Below, in pieces: positions 52,336 through 61,467 of a stretch of DNA of 64,000 nt. The notes beneath the pieces are model-generated. The model saw only the letters and a list, made by a program, of their open reading frames with translations, had not been told where the DNA came from and did not search any database. The translations under genes were made by a program, and so were the position numbers. Position 1 is the stretch's first letter. Each line of letters begins with the position of its first letter. Source of the DNA: an uncultured Campylobacterales bacterium (GTDB lineage: Bacteria > Campylobacterota > Campylobacteria > Campylobacterales > Arcobacteraceae); contig CANLWY010000001.1 in NCBI GenBank assembly GCA_947494995.1, positions 124,001 to 188,000 on the forward strand. The letters run 5' to 3'.

Positions 52336-52602
52336 ATGAACATTTATGTAGGAAATCTGTCATATAGAATGGGTGATAGTGAGTTAGAAGCGGTATTCGC
52401 TAAGTTTGGTGAAGTTGTTAGTGCAAAAATCATTATGGACAGAGAAACTGGAAGATCTAAAGGATTTGGTTTTGTTGAAATGGCAACTGATATAGCTGGT
52501 AATGAAGCAATTGAAGCTCTAAATGACAGTGATGTTGAAGGTAGAAAGCTAAGAGTAAACGAAGCAAGACCTAGAGAAGAAAGACCAAGAAGACAATTCT
52601 AA
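52336..52602 (+). CDS. RRM-type RNA-binding protein
   Basis: 88 residues, a single RNA-recognition motif: RNP2 IYVGNL at the start and RNP1 KGFGFVEM near residue 45, ending in a short Arg-rich tail (PREERPRRQF). Bacterial RRM proteins of this size (cyanobacterial Rbp type, Helicobacter HP0827) bind RNA or single-stranded DNA and can be cold-induced. A strong terminator follows 18 bases downstream. Confidence 0.93.
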   Translation: MNIYVGNLSYRMGDSELEAVFAKFGEVVSAKIIMDRETGRSKGFGFVEMATDIAGNEAIEALNDSDVEGRKLRVNEARPREERPRRQF

Positions 52603-52621
52603 TCTAAAACTCTGAAAATAA

Positions 52622-52652
52622 AAAAAGGCCATATCTGAGATATGACCTTTTT
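52622..52652 (+). terminator. Intrinsic terminator after the RRM gene
   Basis: A 14-base stem with one mismatch (52622-52635 with 52639-52652, 3-base loop) ending in a T5 tract. Confidence 0.85.
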
Positions 52653-52687
52653 AGTTCTATAATTGTTTGATTTAATTTGTATATTCC

Positions 52688-52762
52688 AAATATAATGAAA
52701 CTTCAAGTAAGGAGAAGTTTTGTGTTGGTTGTTTGGTTAAATTATTAAGTTTCATTATATTT
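52688..52762. ncRNA. Possible structured RNA: perfect 16-base stem with 43-base loop
   Basis: AAATATAATGAAACTT (52688-52703) pairs exactly with AAGTTTCATTATATTT (52747-52762). The loop carries AAGGAGAAG and a GT-rich part. It lies in the 351-base gene-free interval 52603-52953, after a terminator and far from the next start. The stem is too far from genes for a simple terminator. I match no known RNA family, so this is a candidate only. Confidence 0.4.
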
Positions 52763-52953
52763 CATTTGAACTGTAAAAGTATTATAGACTTTTATTGTGT
52801 AGTAATCGTGGGCTTTATCTCCACATATAAAAAATTACAAAATATAGTACTTCAAAATTTATAAATAAACTATTTCTATAAAAATCATTTTATTTCTTTT
52901 TAAAACTAAGATTTGCTATACTTTTTTTTATTATTTTAAAATAGGAAAACAGT

Positions 52954-53214
52954 TTGAAAATATTTATATTTTTCATAGTCTTGGCAGTCATCTTCTACTA
53001 TATTAAAAAGTCAGAAAAAGATGTTCTTGAAATCGTAAAACATGATACTATTCAAAGGATAGTATTGTTTATAAGTGCTATATGGATAGTGTTTGCCATA
53101 ACTATAATCGACCCATTAGAAAGAGTAGATGCTTGGGATAATGTTTTAGTTTTAGCCATACTTCCTGTTCTTTTAGTAAATGGCTTATTAATAATATTTA
53201 GAAATCATGAATAA
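52954..53214 (+). CDS. Small membrane protein, function unknown
   Basis: 86 residues with three hydrophobic segments (IFIFFIVLAVIFYYI, IVLFISAIWIVFAITII and VLVLAILPVLLVNGLLIIF) and short charged loops. The start is TTG at 52954, with AGGAAAACAG in front. No family recognised. It stands alone and ends at a bidirectional terminator shared with cusA. Confidence 0.65.
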   Translation: MKIFIFFIVLAVIFYYIKKSEKDVLEIVKHDTIQRIVLFISAIWIVFAITIIDPLERVDAWDNVLVLAILPVLLVNGLLIIFRNHE

Positions 53215-53215
53215 T

Positions 53216-53247
53216 AAAAGTCATAACCAAATTTGATTATGACTTTT
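53216..53247. terminator. Bidirectional terminator between convergent genes
   Basis: Perfect 11-base arms (AAAAGTCATAA / TTATGACTTTT) with a 10-base loop and T/A tracts on both sides, between the small membrane gene (+) and cusA (-). Confidence 0.85.
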
Positions 53248-53251
53248 TAAT

Positions 53252-56200
53252 TTAATGTGATAAGTCACATTTTGTCATTTTACCTTTTTGTTTCAACGCT
53301 AAAATATAAAAAATTGCTGGGATAACAATTAGAGTTAAAAAGGCTGAACTAATCATTCCTCCAATCATAGGCGCAGCAATTCGTTGCATAACTTCACTAC
53401 CAACTCCATCTATATACATAATAGGAATAAGCCCACCTAATATAGCAAATAGTGTCATAAGTTTAGGACGAAGTCTAAGCACAGCACCTTTGTAAATAGC
53501 GTGTGCAATATGCTCTTTTTTTGGCTCTTTAATTTTTTCAATAAGTTCATGCATAGCTTCATGAAGATATACAAGCATTACAATAGAAGTCTCTGCTGCA
53601 ACACCAAGAAGAGCAAGAAATCCGACTATAACGGCGATTGAAATGTTGAAGTTTAAAAACTCTATATAAAATATTCCACCGGTTAATGCAAAGGGAAGAG
53701 TAAAGAATATAATCATAGTATAAGTAATATTTCTTAGGGCAAAATAGATTAGAATAAATATGATTACAAAGGTTAGTGGAATAATATATAGTAATCTATC
53801 CATAGCAGACTCTAAATATTCACTCTGTCCTGCCCACTCATAATAAAATCCTTCTGGAAGTTTTAAATCTTTTAAAAGCTCTTTTGCATTTGACTTATAT
53901 TCAGTTGCAGAGATGCCGTTTTTTGGAGTTATATAGATAAAGTTTACATTTAAAGCTTTTTCAGACTTTATAACTGAAGGTCCTTCTTCATATTTTAAGT
54001 TTGCAAACATCTCTAAAGGTTGAAATCCAAGTTTTGTTTTAATTTGAAGATTTCTAAGGCTAGTAATATCTTCTCTTTGAGTCATTTCATACCTTAAGCT
54101 TATAGGGTATCTTTCTAAGCCATCTAAAAGTGTAGATATTTTAGCTCCAGCAACTCCTAGAGAGATAGCCGAAAGTACATCATTTTTTGTGATTCCAAAT
54201 CTAGCTAACATCTCTTCTTTTAGTTCAATATTTAGATAATATCCAGAGTTAATCTTATCTGTTGAAACAGAAAGTGTTTTATCAAATTTTTTTAAAATTT
54301 GTTCTATCTCTCCAGCTTTTTCTTCTAATAGTTGGTGTGAGTTACCATAAAGTTTTATACCAAGTGGAGTTCTAATACCTGTAAGAAGCATATCAATTCT
54401 TCCACGAATTGGATATGTCCAAGAGTTAATTAAACCTGCAACTTGAAGTTTGTGATCCATTTCACTCATAAGTTTTTTGTAGGTCATACCCTCTCGCCAT
54501 TGATCTTTAGGCTTAAAAGTAATAATTGTTTCAATCATAGCTAAAGGAGCCGGATCAGTTGCTGTATCTGCTCTTCCTGCCTTTCCAAATACAGTATCTA
54601 CTTCAGGAAATGATTTTAAAATCTTATCTGTTTTTTGAGTTAACTCTTTTGCTAAATCAATACCAATTCCATATGGAGTAACTGGCATATACATAAAGGT
54701 TTGTTCATTCATCATTGGCATAAATTCCCAATTTTGTTTTTTATAAACGGGATATGCCAAAATGAGTGTTGCAAAAAATAGTAAAACAATTAAATATCTT
54801 AACTTTAAAGATAGTTTTAAAAAAGGTGAATAAAGTAGAGTAAAAAATCTATTTAATACATTTTTTTCTTCACTTAGAATTTTACCTCTAATAAAAAATA
54901 TCATCAAAATAGGAACAACAGTAATTGAAAGAATGGCACCTGCAATCATTGCAAAAGATTTTGTAAAGGCTAAAGGTGTGAATAGTCTTCCTTCTTGTCC
55001 TGTTAAAGCAAAGATTGGTAAAAATGAAACAACCACTAGAACAAGAGCAAAGAAAATTGGACGTCCTACTTGTTTTGCTGATTTGATGATTATTTCTATA
55101 CGCTCTTCATTTGAAATATTCTCTTTCCCCTGAAGATGTTTATGGGCGTTTTCAACCATTACAATAGTTGCATCAACCATAGCACCAATTGCAATAGCGA
55201 TACCTCCTAGACTCATAATATTTGAACCCAACCCAAAGGCTTTCATAAGTAAAAATGTTAGTAATACAGTAATAGGTAGAGTTATGATAATAATAAGTGC
55301 AGACCTAAAATGAAATAAAAACAGAGCAGTAACAAGCATAACAATAATTGACTCTTCAATAAGAGTGTTTTTTAAAGTATCAATTGCTTTATCAATAAGG
55401 GAAGTTCTATCATAGGTTTCGATTATTTCAACTCCCTCAACTTTTAATGTTGATAGTTTTTCTTTTACTGCTTTAATAACTGCATATGGATTTTCTCCAT
55501 ATCGTACAACGACAATACCTCCAACTGTTTCCCCTTGTCCATCTAGGTCTGCCATACCACGTCTGTTTGCTGAAGTAATATTAACTTCGGCTACATCTTT
55601 TATCTTTAAAGGAATAGAGTTTGCTGTTTTAATAGTAATATTCTCAATATCAACAACAGATTTTAAATATCCTTTGGCTTGAATCATATGTTCAAAGCCA
55701 TTTTCTAAGATAATTCTTCCACCTTTTTCAGAGTTGTTTTTTGTTAGTGCATTTTTAATTTGATTTATAGATAAATCAAATTGAACCATTTTATCTTGAT
55801 TTATGGTTATTTCATAGTTTTTTATAAATCCACCAATAGAAGCAACTTCACTTACACCATCAACTCCAAGTAGTGCAAACTTGTAGTAATAGTCTTGAAG
55901 GCTTCTTAATTCATCAAGTGATTTTGTATCAGATTTTAGTGCATACTCATAAGCCCAACCAACACCAGTTGCATCTGGTCCTATTGCTACATTTACTCCT
56001 TGTGGAAATGTTCCTTGAAGTTGTGATAACTGTTCTAATATTCTGTTTCTTGAATCATAAAGGTCTGTGCCATCTTTAAAGATTATATAAATAAGAGCAT
56101 TTTGAAAGGAACTCATAGCTCTTACTGTATCAATATTAGGAAGACTCATAAGGTTCGAAATCAAAGGATAGGAAACTTGTTCCTCAATAGTTTTGGGACT

Positions 56201-56368
56201 TTGTCCTGGCCACTTAACTTGCACAATTACTTGTGGTGGTGAAAGATCAGGTAAAGCATCAAGACTAGTGTTTTTTACTGCCCAAAATGAACCAGCTGTT
56301 AAAACGATAATTGAAAATAGAACTAGAAACTTGTTTCTAATACTATATGAGATTATACTTTCTACCAT
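53252..56368 (-). CDS. cusA: CusA/CzcA-type heavy-metal RND efflux pump
   Basis: 1038-residue inner-membrane proton-driven pump with twelve membrane helices and two large periplasmic loops. N-terminus TSLDALPDLSPPQVIVQVKW and GPDATGVGWAYEYAL are CusA-like, as is the Met-rich porter stretch EFMPMMNEQTFMYMPVTPYG. Relay-helix acid region GGIAIAIGAMVDATIVMVEN is intact. The methionines favour Cu(I)/Ag(I) over Zn/Co, which remains inference. Encoded in the operon fixH-like, tolC-like, cusB, cusA. Confidence 0.93.
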   Translation of the reverse strand: MVESIISYSIRNKFLVLFSIIVLTAGSFWAVKNTSLDALPDLSPPQVIVQVKWPGQSPKTIEEQVSYPLISNLMSLPNIDTVRAMSSFQNALIYIIFKDGTDLYDSRNRILEQLSQLQGTFPQGVNVAIGPDATGVGWAYEYALKSDTKSLDELRSLQDYYYKFALLGVDGVSEVASIGGFIKNYEITINQDKMVQFDLSINQIKNALTKNNSEKGGRIILENGFEHMIQAKGYLKSVVDIENITIKTANSIPLKIKDVAEVNITSANRRGMADLDGQGETVGGIVVVRYGENPYAVIKAVKEKLSTLKVEGVEIIETYDRTSLIDKAIDTLKNTLIEESIIVMLVTALFLFHFRSALIIIITLPITVLLTFLLMKAFGLGSNIMSLGGIAIAIGAMVDATIVMVENAHKHLQGKENISNEERIEIIIKSAKQVGRPIFFALVLVVVSFLPIFALTGQEGRLFTPLAFTKSFAMIAGAILSITVVPILMIFFIRGKILSEEKNVLNRFFTLLYSPFLKLSLKLRYLIVLLFFATLILAYPVYKKQNWEFMPMMNEQTFMYMPVTPYGIGIDLAKELTQKTDKILKSFPEVDTVFGKAGRADTATDPAPLAMIETIITFKPKDQWREGMTYKKLMSEMDHKLQVAGLINSWTYPIRGRIDMLLTGIRTPLGIKLYGNSHQLLEEKAGEIEQILKKFDKTLSVSTDKINSGYYLNIELKEEMLARFGITKNDVLSAISLGVAGAKISTLLDGLERYPISLRYEMTQREDITSLRNLQIKTKLGFQPLEMFANLKYEEGPSVIKSEKALNVNFIYITPKNGISATEYKSNAKELLKDLKLPEGFYYEWAGQSEYLESAMDRLLYIIPLTFVIIFILIYFALRNITYTMIIFFTLPFALTGGIFYIEFLNFNISIAVIVGFLALLGVAAETSIVMLVYLHEAMHELIEKIKEPKKEHIAHAIYKGAVLRLRPKLMTLFAILGGLIPIMYIDGVGSEVMQRIAAPMIGGMISSAFLTLIVIPAIFYILALKQKGKMTKCDLSH

Positions 56369-56377
56369 AATAAAATC

Positions 56378-57379
56378 CTACCAATCATCATCGTCTGAAC
56401 TATAAAGTCCGTTTGTAATTGCATCTGAATCAAGTAAAAATAAAGCATTGTTTATAACTTGTATACCTTCTTCTACTCCATCAAGTATTTCATATCTATT
56501 TGATGAGATTCTTTTAGCTGTAACTTCAATTGGTTCTATTTCAGTTTTTGATAGTTTTTGGAAAACATAGTGTTTATTTCCTTTACTTAAAACAGCAGTT
56601 TTAGGAAGAGTCAACATTTGCTTTGAAGCTTCTTTTAGCATAACTTTTGCAAACATATTAGGGTATAACTTTAAATCTTTATTTGGGATTACAAATCTTA
56701 CATCAACACTTTTAGTTTTTAAATCAACTGTTGGATAAATCATATCAACTGTAGAATCAATTGGCTTTGAAATTCCATCAATATATATTTTTGCATTCAT
56801 CCCTTTTTTTATAAAAGATAAATCTTTTTGATAAATAGAAGCAATAAACCAAAGTTCATCTAAAGAGGCTAGTTGTAAAAGTAATTTTCCTTTTTTTGCA
56901 AAACTTCCTTTGTTTATATTCTTTTGTAAAACAATTGAATTATTTGGAGAGTAAAAAGGAATCTCTTTTATAGCTTTTTTTGAGTTTCTTATCTTTTTAA
57001 TTGTTGAAGGGGTTATATCTAAAGATTTTAATTTTTCAATATTACTCTTTACTAAAGATTTGTTAAATCGTTTTGCAATTTGAATCTCTTGAGAAATTGA
57101 ACTTATCTCATCTGAGTAGATTGAAAAAAGTGCTTCACCTTTTTTTACTGTTTTATACTGCTCATTTGCATATAGTTTTGTGATATAGCCATCAAATCTA
57201 GTTGTAATATCATAAAATTTTGTTTCATTTAAGGCTGTATGTCCATAAAAGCTTTTTAAAGTACCTATTTGCTCTTTTTTTACTTTGACTAGCTTTGTAT
57301 TGAACAACTGCGAAACTTCAAGAATTTGAGCATTTAGTATCGTAGCTCCCAAAAGTAGGGTAGTTATAAGTAGTTTCAT
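56378..57379 (-). CDS. cusB: RND efflux periplasmic adaptor (CusB-like)
   Basis: 333 residues with a signal peptide (MKLLITTLLLGATILNA). The membrane-fusion fold is visible: FDGYITKLYANEQYKTVKKG and a helical hairpin (~95-145), then GSFAKKGKLLLQLASLDELWFIASIYQKDL, and a last domain with LPKTAVLSKGNKHYVFQKLS. Shorter than E. coli CusB (~407), lacking the long N-terminal metal-binding extension. Its ATG overlaps the upstream TolC-like gene by 4 bases. Confidence 0.88.
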   Translation of the reverse strand: MKLLITTLLLGATILNAQILEVSQLFNTKLVKVKKEQIGTLKSFYGHTALNETKFYDITTRFDGYITKLYANEQYKTVKKGEALFSIYSDEISSISQEIQIAKRFNKSLVKSNIEKLKSLDITPSTIKKIRNSKKAIKEIPFYSPNNSIVLQKNINKGSFAKKGKLLLQLASLDELWFIASIYQKDLSFIKKGMNAKIYIDGISKPIDSTVDMIYPTVDLKTKSVDVRFVIPNKDLKLYPNMFAKVMLKEASKQMLTLPKTAVLSKGNKHYVFQKLSKTEIEPIEVTAKRISSNRYEILDGVEEGIQVINNALFLLDSDAITNGLYSSDDDDW

Positions 57380-58590
57380 TCTATTTCCTCATTAAAATAT
57401 AAAGATGAAGCTAAAGCTGTGAAGTATTTTTGTTTTTCATCAATTGCTTTTAGTTCATATTTGATAATTTCGTTTAAATTGTTTATTAAAGCTTTTGAAT
57501 CCATATTTTTATATGAAGAGAAGCTATTATAAGTTTCTATAGTTTTTTCAAGTTGATTAAATTTTGGTAAAATATTTTTTTTGATGATGTTATAACTTAT
57601 ATGTGCATCATTTATATTCTGTTGAAATGTTTTTAGTTTATTTTCAAAAGTAAGTTTCATATCATTATATTTATGGTTTATTTCTACAGCTTTAAATTTT
57701 GCTTTTCTTGATTTAATATCTTCACTTCCTCTAATAGATAAAGGAATAGCAAAAGAGATATTTACATAGTCCTCATATTTACTATCTCTTTGAAAATAAG
57801 TAAGATTCATATTTACATCAGAATATTTTTTTTCAATTTCTAATTTTGACAAGTTTTCAAATTTTTTAGAGCTTTGTTTTATTGATAAAAGCTTTGGATG
57901 TTTTTCCACATTGTTGTATAAAGTAATGTTCTTTAATCTATTATCAAAATCTATATTTTCTTGTTTTGTATATGTGATTTGTTCAAGTTTTAAATTAAGT
58001 GTATTTATCATTGCTTTTAAATTTTGTGATTTTAGATTTAATTCTTGTGTCATAATCTGAGTTTTTAAAATTTGAGCTTGATTCGCTCTATTATATTTGT
58101 ATAGTTCTTTTAGTAGTTTTTCTAAATTTAAAGTATTAACTTTATATTTTTCAAATAAAGATAATCTCTCTTCTAATAACTTTATATTGTATATATATTG
58201 ATATATTTTTGATTTCAGTTGAAGCTTTTTATCTAAAACTTCATATTTTGAAATTTGGTACTCATCTTGTGCAATACTTTTTTGAATCTCTAATTTTTCT
58301 CCCACTGGAATAGTTTGTGAAAAACCTATAAAATGGGCTTGCATAGGCTCTTTATCCCTTGTTGTGATATCATTTAGTTGAATATCTGTTGCACCAATAG
58401 AAAGTGTCGGGTTTTTCCATTTTGTTGATAATTCAATTTGTTCTTTTGTAATATCAATTGAACTTTCTAATGCTTTAATTGAATAATTTTGGTTTAAAGT
58501 TTCCGTAACTACATCATCTATATTTTTTGCTTGAATAGATGATGTAGTCACTATTAGTAAACCACTTAAGATAAATGATTTTTTTAACAT
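57376..58590 (-). CDS. TolC-family outer-membrane efflux protein (CusC-like)
   Basis: 404 residues, signal peptide ending near SIQA, then two OEP repeats of long helices: SIDITKEQIELSTKWKNPTL to LKQLEK and, after residue ~230, EKYSDVNMNLTYFQRDSKYE with beta strands for the barrel. It forms the outer-membrane exit duct for the CusAB pump. No lipobox cysteine is present, unlike E. coli CusC. Confidence 0.85.
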   Translation of the reverse strand: MLKKSFILSGLLIVTTSSIQAKNIDDVVTETLNQNYSIKALESSIDITKEQIELSTKWKNPTLSIGATDIQLNDITTRDKEPMQAHFIGFSQTIPVGEKLEIQKSIAQDEYQISKYEVLDKKLQLKSKIYQYIYNIKLLEERLSLFEKYKVNTLNLEKLLKELYKYNRANQAQILKTQIMTQELNLKSQNLKAMINTLNLKLEQITYTKQENIDFDNRLKNITLYNNVEKHPKLLSIKQSSKKFENLSKLEIEKKYSDVNMNLTYFQRDSKYEDYVNISFAIPLSIRGSEDIKSRKAKFKAVEINHKYNDMKLTFENKLKTFQQNINDAHISYNIIKKNILPKFNQLEKTIETYNSFSSYKNMDSKALINNLNEIIKYELKAIDEKQKYFTALASSLYFNEEIE

Positions 58591-58600
58591 AGTTTTTCTT

Positions 58601-58981
58601 TTATAGATTTACACTTGATCTGATTTTATGAACTTTTCCATCTTCTGTTTTGAACATTAAATGAAATTGCCACGTTCCGCCCATTGAAAAATTGATTAAC
58701 ATTTTATATTTTCCATCTACAAGTTTTGCTTTATCTTTAAACTCCATATATGGCATACCAGGCATTTCAGGCATAAAGAATTTCGCTTTAACTTTTGCAT
58801 TAGTAACAGGTGCTCCATCTTTTGATAAAGTCACAAAGAAGATATTATCTCCAACTACAAGTGATTTTTCAGACTTTAAATTTGCCTCGTATCCATTTTT
58901 TTGTCCTGTTAAATCGATTGGTTCTGCATTTAAAAGTCCAAATGTTAGTGCTAAAATAGAAATTATTTTAATTAATTTCAT
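58601..58981 (-). CDS. Periplasmic FixH/YtkA-like protein heading the efflux operon
   Basis: 126 residues; signal peptide MKLIKIISILALTFGLLNA, then one Ig-like FixH/YtkA domain (LVVGDNIFFVTLSKDGAPVT ... INFSMGGTWQFHLMFKTEDG). It includes the methionine-rich loop FMPEMPGMPYMEF, a plausible Cu(I) or Ag(I) site. It is the first gene of the operon, 10 bases before the TolC-like gene, so it may be a periplasmic metal carrier for the pump. AAAGGAGTTTAT precedes the ATG. Confidence 0.8.
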   Translation of the reverse strand: MKLIKIISILALTFGLLNAEPIDLTGQKNGYEANLKSEKSLVVGDNIFFVTLSKDGAPVTNAKVKAKFFMPEMPGMPYMEFKDKAKLVDGKYKMLINFSMGGTWQFHLMFKTEDGKVHKIRSSVNL

Positions 58982-59055
58982 ATAAACTCCTTTTTTGATT
59001 TTTAGAAGTTTATTTATTTAATGAGGAAAGAGTGTGGAACTAAAAAAGTGATATA

Positions 59056-59084
59056 GACAACATCTTACAAATAAAGATGTTGTC
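59056..59084 (-). terminator. Stem-loop after the flotillin operon
   Basis: Perfect 11-base arms GACAACATCTT / AAGATGTTGTC with a 7-base loop, 16 bases beyond the flotillin stop on the minus strand; a T6 tract follows about ten bases later. Confidence 0.7.
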
Positions 59085-59100
59085 CTAAATAATTTTAATA

Positions 59101-60798
59101 CTATTTATTCAAATCTTTTGTAAAGCCATTTAAACTAGTAGCATCTAAATCAAGTTCTTTTAATAATGAATCTACAATTGGAGACTGTGCTCTATATTTT
59201 AAGGCACTATTCACTAATTGATCAGGTAGGGAATCTGTTGATTGAGTTGATTGCTGTCCTTCAGTTGATTGTCCTTGAGCCATTCCATCAACTTGAAGTA
59301 TTTTAATACTATCAATTTGCTCCATTGGTTTAACACTTTGTTCAATAATCTCTGGAAGTTGTTCTATTAGTTTAAGTTTAACTTGCATTGCAATCTGTTC
59401 GGCAGACAGTATATTTGAAGCATTATTAATAGATTCTTTACCTTCTGCTTCAACTTTATACTCAATTGCTTTTGCTTCTGCTTTAAGTTTTTCTGCTTCA
59501 TTATCACTTTTTGCAGTAATAATTGCTTTATCTGCTAACCCTTGTGCTAAGATTCTTTGTGCATCTGCTTGGTCTTCTGCTGCTTGCTTCTCAGCCTCAG
59601 CTCCAACTTTAATAGTAATTGCTTCTTTCTCTGCTTCTTGTGATGCTTGTACAAGTTCAATTGACTTTGTTCTTTCTGCAATTTCAGTTTCCCTTACTGT
59701 TTTTACTTGTTCTTCTGCTTTTACAGCTTCTGCTCTTGCTTCATCAGCCTGTGCTTGCGCTAACGATTGCATCTTTGATTTTTCAGCAATTGCAATCTCT
59801 TTATCTTGATTTGATAATTCAATTGTTTTATTTTTTTCAATATTTTTTGATTCAACTAATTGCTCTTTAATAATTCTTGCTTGTTCAAGCTCTTTTTGGG
59901 AAGCAATTCTTTTTTCTTCAATATCTTGGTCTGCAATAATTTTAGAGTTTTCTGCAACTTGTCTTTGTTCTGCTTCTTCTTTTGCTATTTCTGCCATTTG
60001 AGAAGCTTTTCTAACTGCAATTTCTCTCTCTTGAGCTAATACTGCATACTCTTCTTCTTTTTTAATCTCTAAAGATAATCTTTTTGTTTCTAAATCTTTT
60101 TGTTCAATTTCAACAGAAGTATCTCTTTCAATATCGTTTCTTGCTTTTCTTCTAGCTTCAATTTCTTCTGTTAATCTTGTTAACCCTTCTGCATCAAAAG
60201 CATTATCTGGATTGAAGAATTTTTTATTTGTTTGATCAAGTCCAGTTAGAGAAACAGATTCTAATTCTAAACCATTCTTCAATAAATCTTCAGATACTAC
60301 TTGTTGTACTTTTTGTACAAAATCAACCCTTTGCTCATGAAGTTCTACCATATGCATTTCTGCAGCAACTGCTCTTAATGCATCAACAAACTTACCTTCA
60401 ATTAACTCTTTTAATAAATCTGGTTGAGTTGTTCTAATACCTAAAGTTTGAGCTGCAAAAGCGATAGATTCATTTACGGGCTTTACTCTTACATAAAATT
60501 CAGCTAAAACATCCACTCTCATTCTATCTTTTGTAATTAGAGCTTGTTCATTTGACCTTTGTACTTCTAATCTTAATGTATTCATATTTACAGGAATTGT
60601 CTCGTGAAGTATTGGTAATACAACTGCACCTCCATTCATTATAACTTTTTCACCACCTAACCCTGTTCTTACAAAAGAAATCTCTTTTGAAGCTCTTTTA
60701 TATAATCTTGTAAAAATTAATCCTAATGAAATTAGTGACGCTATTATAATTATAGGTATCATTAATGCCATTGACGAAAAATTTAATTCTAAATCCAT
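59101..60798 (-). CDS. Flotillin-family (YqiK-like) SPFH membrane scaffold protein
   Basis: 565 residues: one N-terminal membrane helix (~9-30), an SPFH domain (~35-200; TKDRMRVDVLAEFYVRVKPV), then a long Glu/Ala/Lys coiled coil (~215-470) and a hydrophobic-containing C-terminal part with KLIEQLPEIIEQSVKPMEQI. Flotillins assemble rings or patches that order membrane lipids. It is the last gene of the operon PspA-YqiJ-flotillin, 10 bases after the OB-fold gene. Confidence 0.93.
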   Translation of the reverse strand: MDLELNFSSMALMIPIIIIASLISLGLIFTRLYKRASKEISFVRTGLGGEKVIMNGGAVVLPILHETIPVNMNTLRLEVQRSNEQALITKDRMRVDVLAEFYVRVKPVNESIAFAAQTLGIRTTQPDLLKELIEGKFVDALRAVAAEMHMVELHEQRVDFVQKVQQVVSEDLLKNGLELESVSLTGLDQTNKKFFNPDNAFDAEGLTRLTEEIEARRKARNDIERDTSVEIEQKDLETKRLSLEIKKEEEYAVLAQEREIAVRKASQMAEIAKEEAEQRQVAENSKIIADQDIEEKRIASQKELEQARIIKEQLVESKNIEKNKTIELSNQDKEIAIAEKSKMQSLAQAQADEARAEAVKAEEQVKTVRETEIAERTKSIELVQASQEAEKEAITIKVGAEAEKQAAEDQADAQRILAQGLADKAIITAKSDNEAEKLKAEAKAIEYKVEAEGKESINNASNILSAEQIAMQVKLKLIEQLPEIIEQSVKPMEQIDSIKILQVDGMAQGQSTEGQQSTQSTDSLPDQLVNSALKYRAQSPIVDSLLKELDLDATSLNGFTKDLNK

Positions 60799-60807
60799 TT
60801 TTTCCCT

Positions 60808-61467
60808 TTATTTTAATTTTTCTGGTAAGTTCTTTGTTGCATAAAAAACTGTATTATTTTGTTCTGATAATAGTACTTTATCTCCTTGCAAGAAAAATTC
60901 ATTTTCATTTTCTGGTTCAACCATAAAATAATGAGTTTGCCCATATTTATCCTTTGTTTTTGCCTCTGCAGGAGAACCTTTTGTTGCTTTTCCTAATGTG
61001 ATTATTGCAACATGTCCTATTAATTCACTAGTTGAGATAGAAGAAGTCTCATCTTTTGGTAAAATTTTAGCAATGACTCCACCTATAATTCTTAATGAAA
61101 AAAGAGAAATTATAAAAGTTGGAATAATAACGATATATTCAAGCCATAAAATACCTAGTGAATTTAATAATATAGCTTGAATAAATAATCCAAGAAGACC
61201 AAAAGATGTTAAGAATATTACTAACAACATCAATATTGGAACTTGTTTTAATCTTATCCATCCGAAGAATTTTGTAAGAGAATAGCCTGAATCCATTTCA
61301 AATTCAATATTTGAATCAAAGTCGGGAATTAAAGAATCAAAAAGATTAGATAATCCCATACCTAATACAACTAATATCCCTTCTAAAAAAGCAATAAGTA
61401 GCATTAATATTACGGCACTAGTAAATATTATATTATTGCTATGAAATAAAAACTCTACTAAACTCAT
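60808..61467 (-). CDS. YqiJ/NfeD-like membrane protein with OB-fold
   Basis: 219 residues: three or four membrane helices (~10-40, ~75-105, ~110-135) and a C-terminal OB-type beta domain (~145-215) with ELIGHVAIITLGKATKGSPA, KDKYGQTHYFMVEPENE and GDKVLLSEQ. NfeD/YqiJ proteins usually sit next to flotillin genes and act with them. It overlaps the PspA-like gene by 4 bases. Confidence 0.85.
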   Translation of the reverse strand: MSLVEFLFHSNNIIFTSAVILMLLIAFLEGILVVLGMGLSNLFDSLIPDFDSNIEFEMDSGYSLTKFFGWIRLKQVPILMLLVIFLTSFGLLGLFIQAILLNSLGILWLEYIVIIPTFIISLFSLRIIGGVIAKILPKDETSSISTSELIGHVAIITLGKATKGSPAEAKTKDKYGQTHYFMVEPENENEFFLQGDKVLLSEQNNTVFYATKNLPEKLK

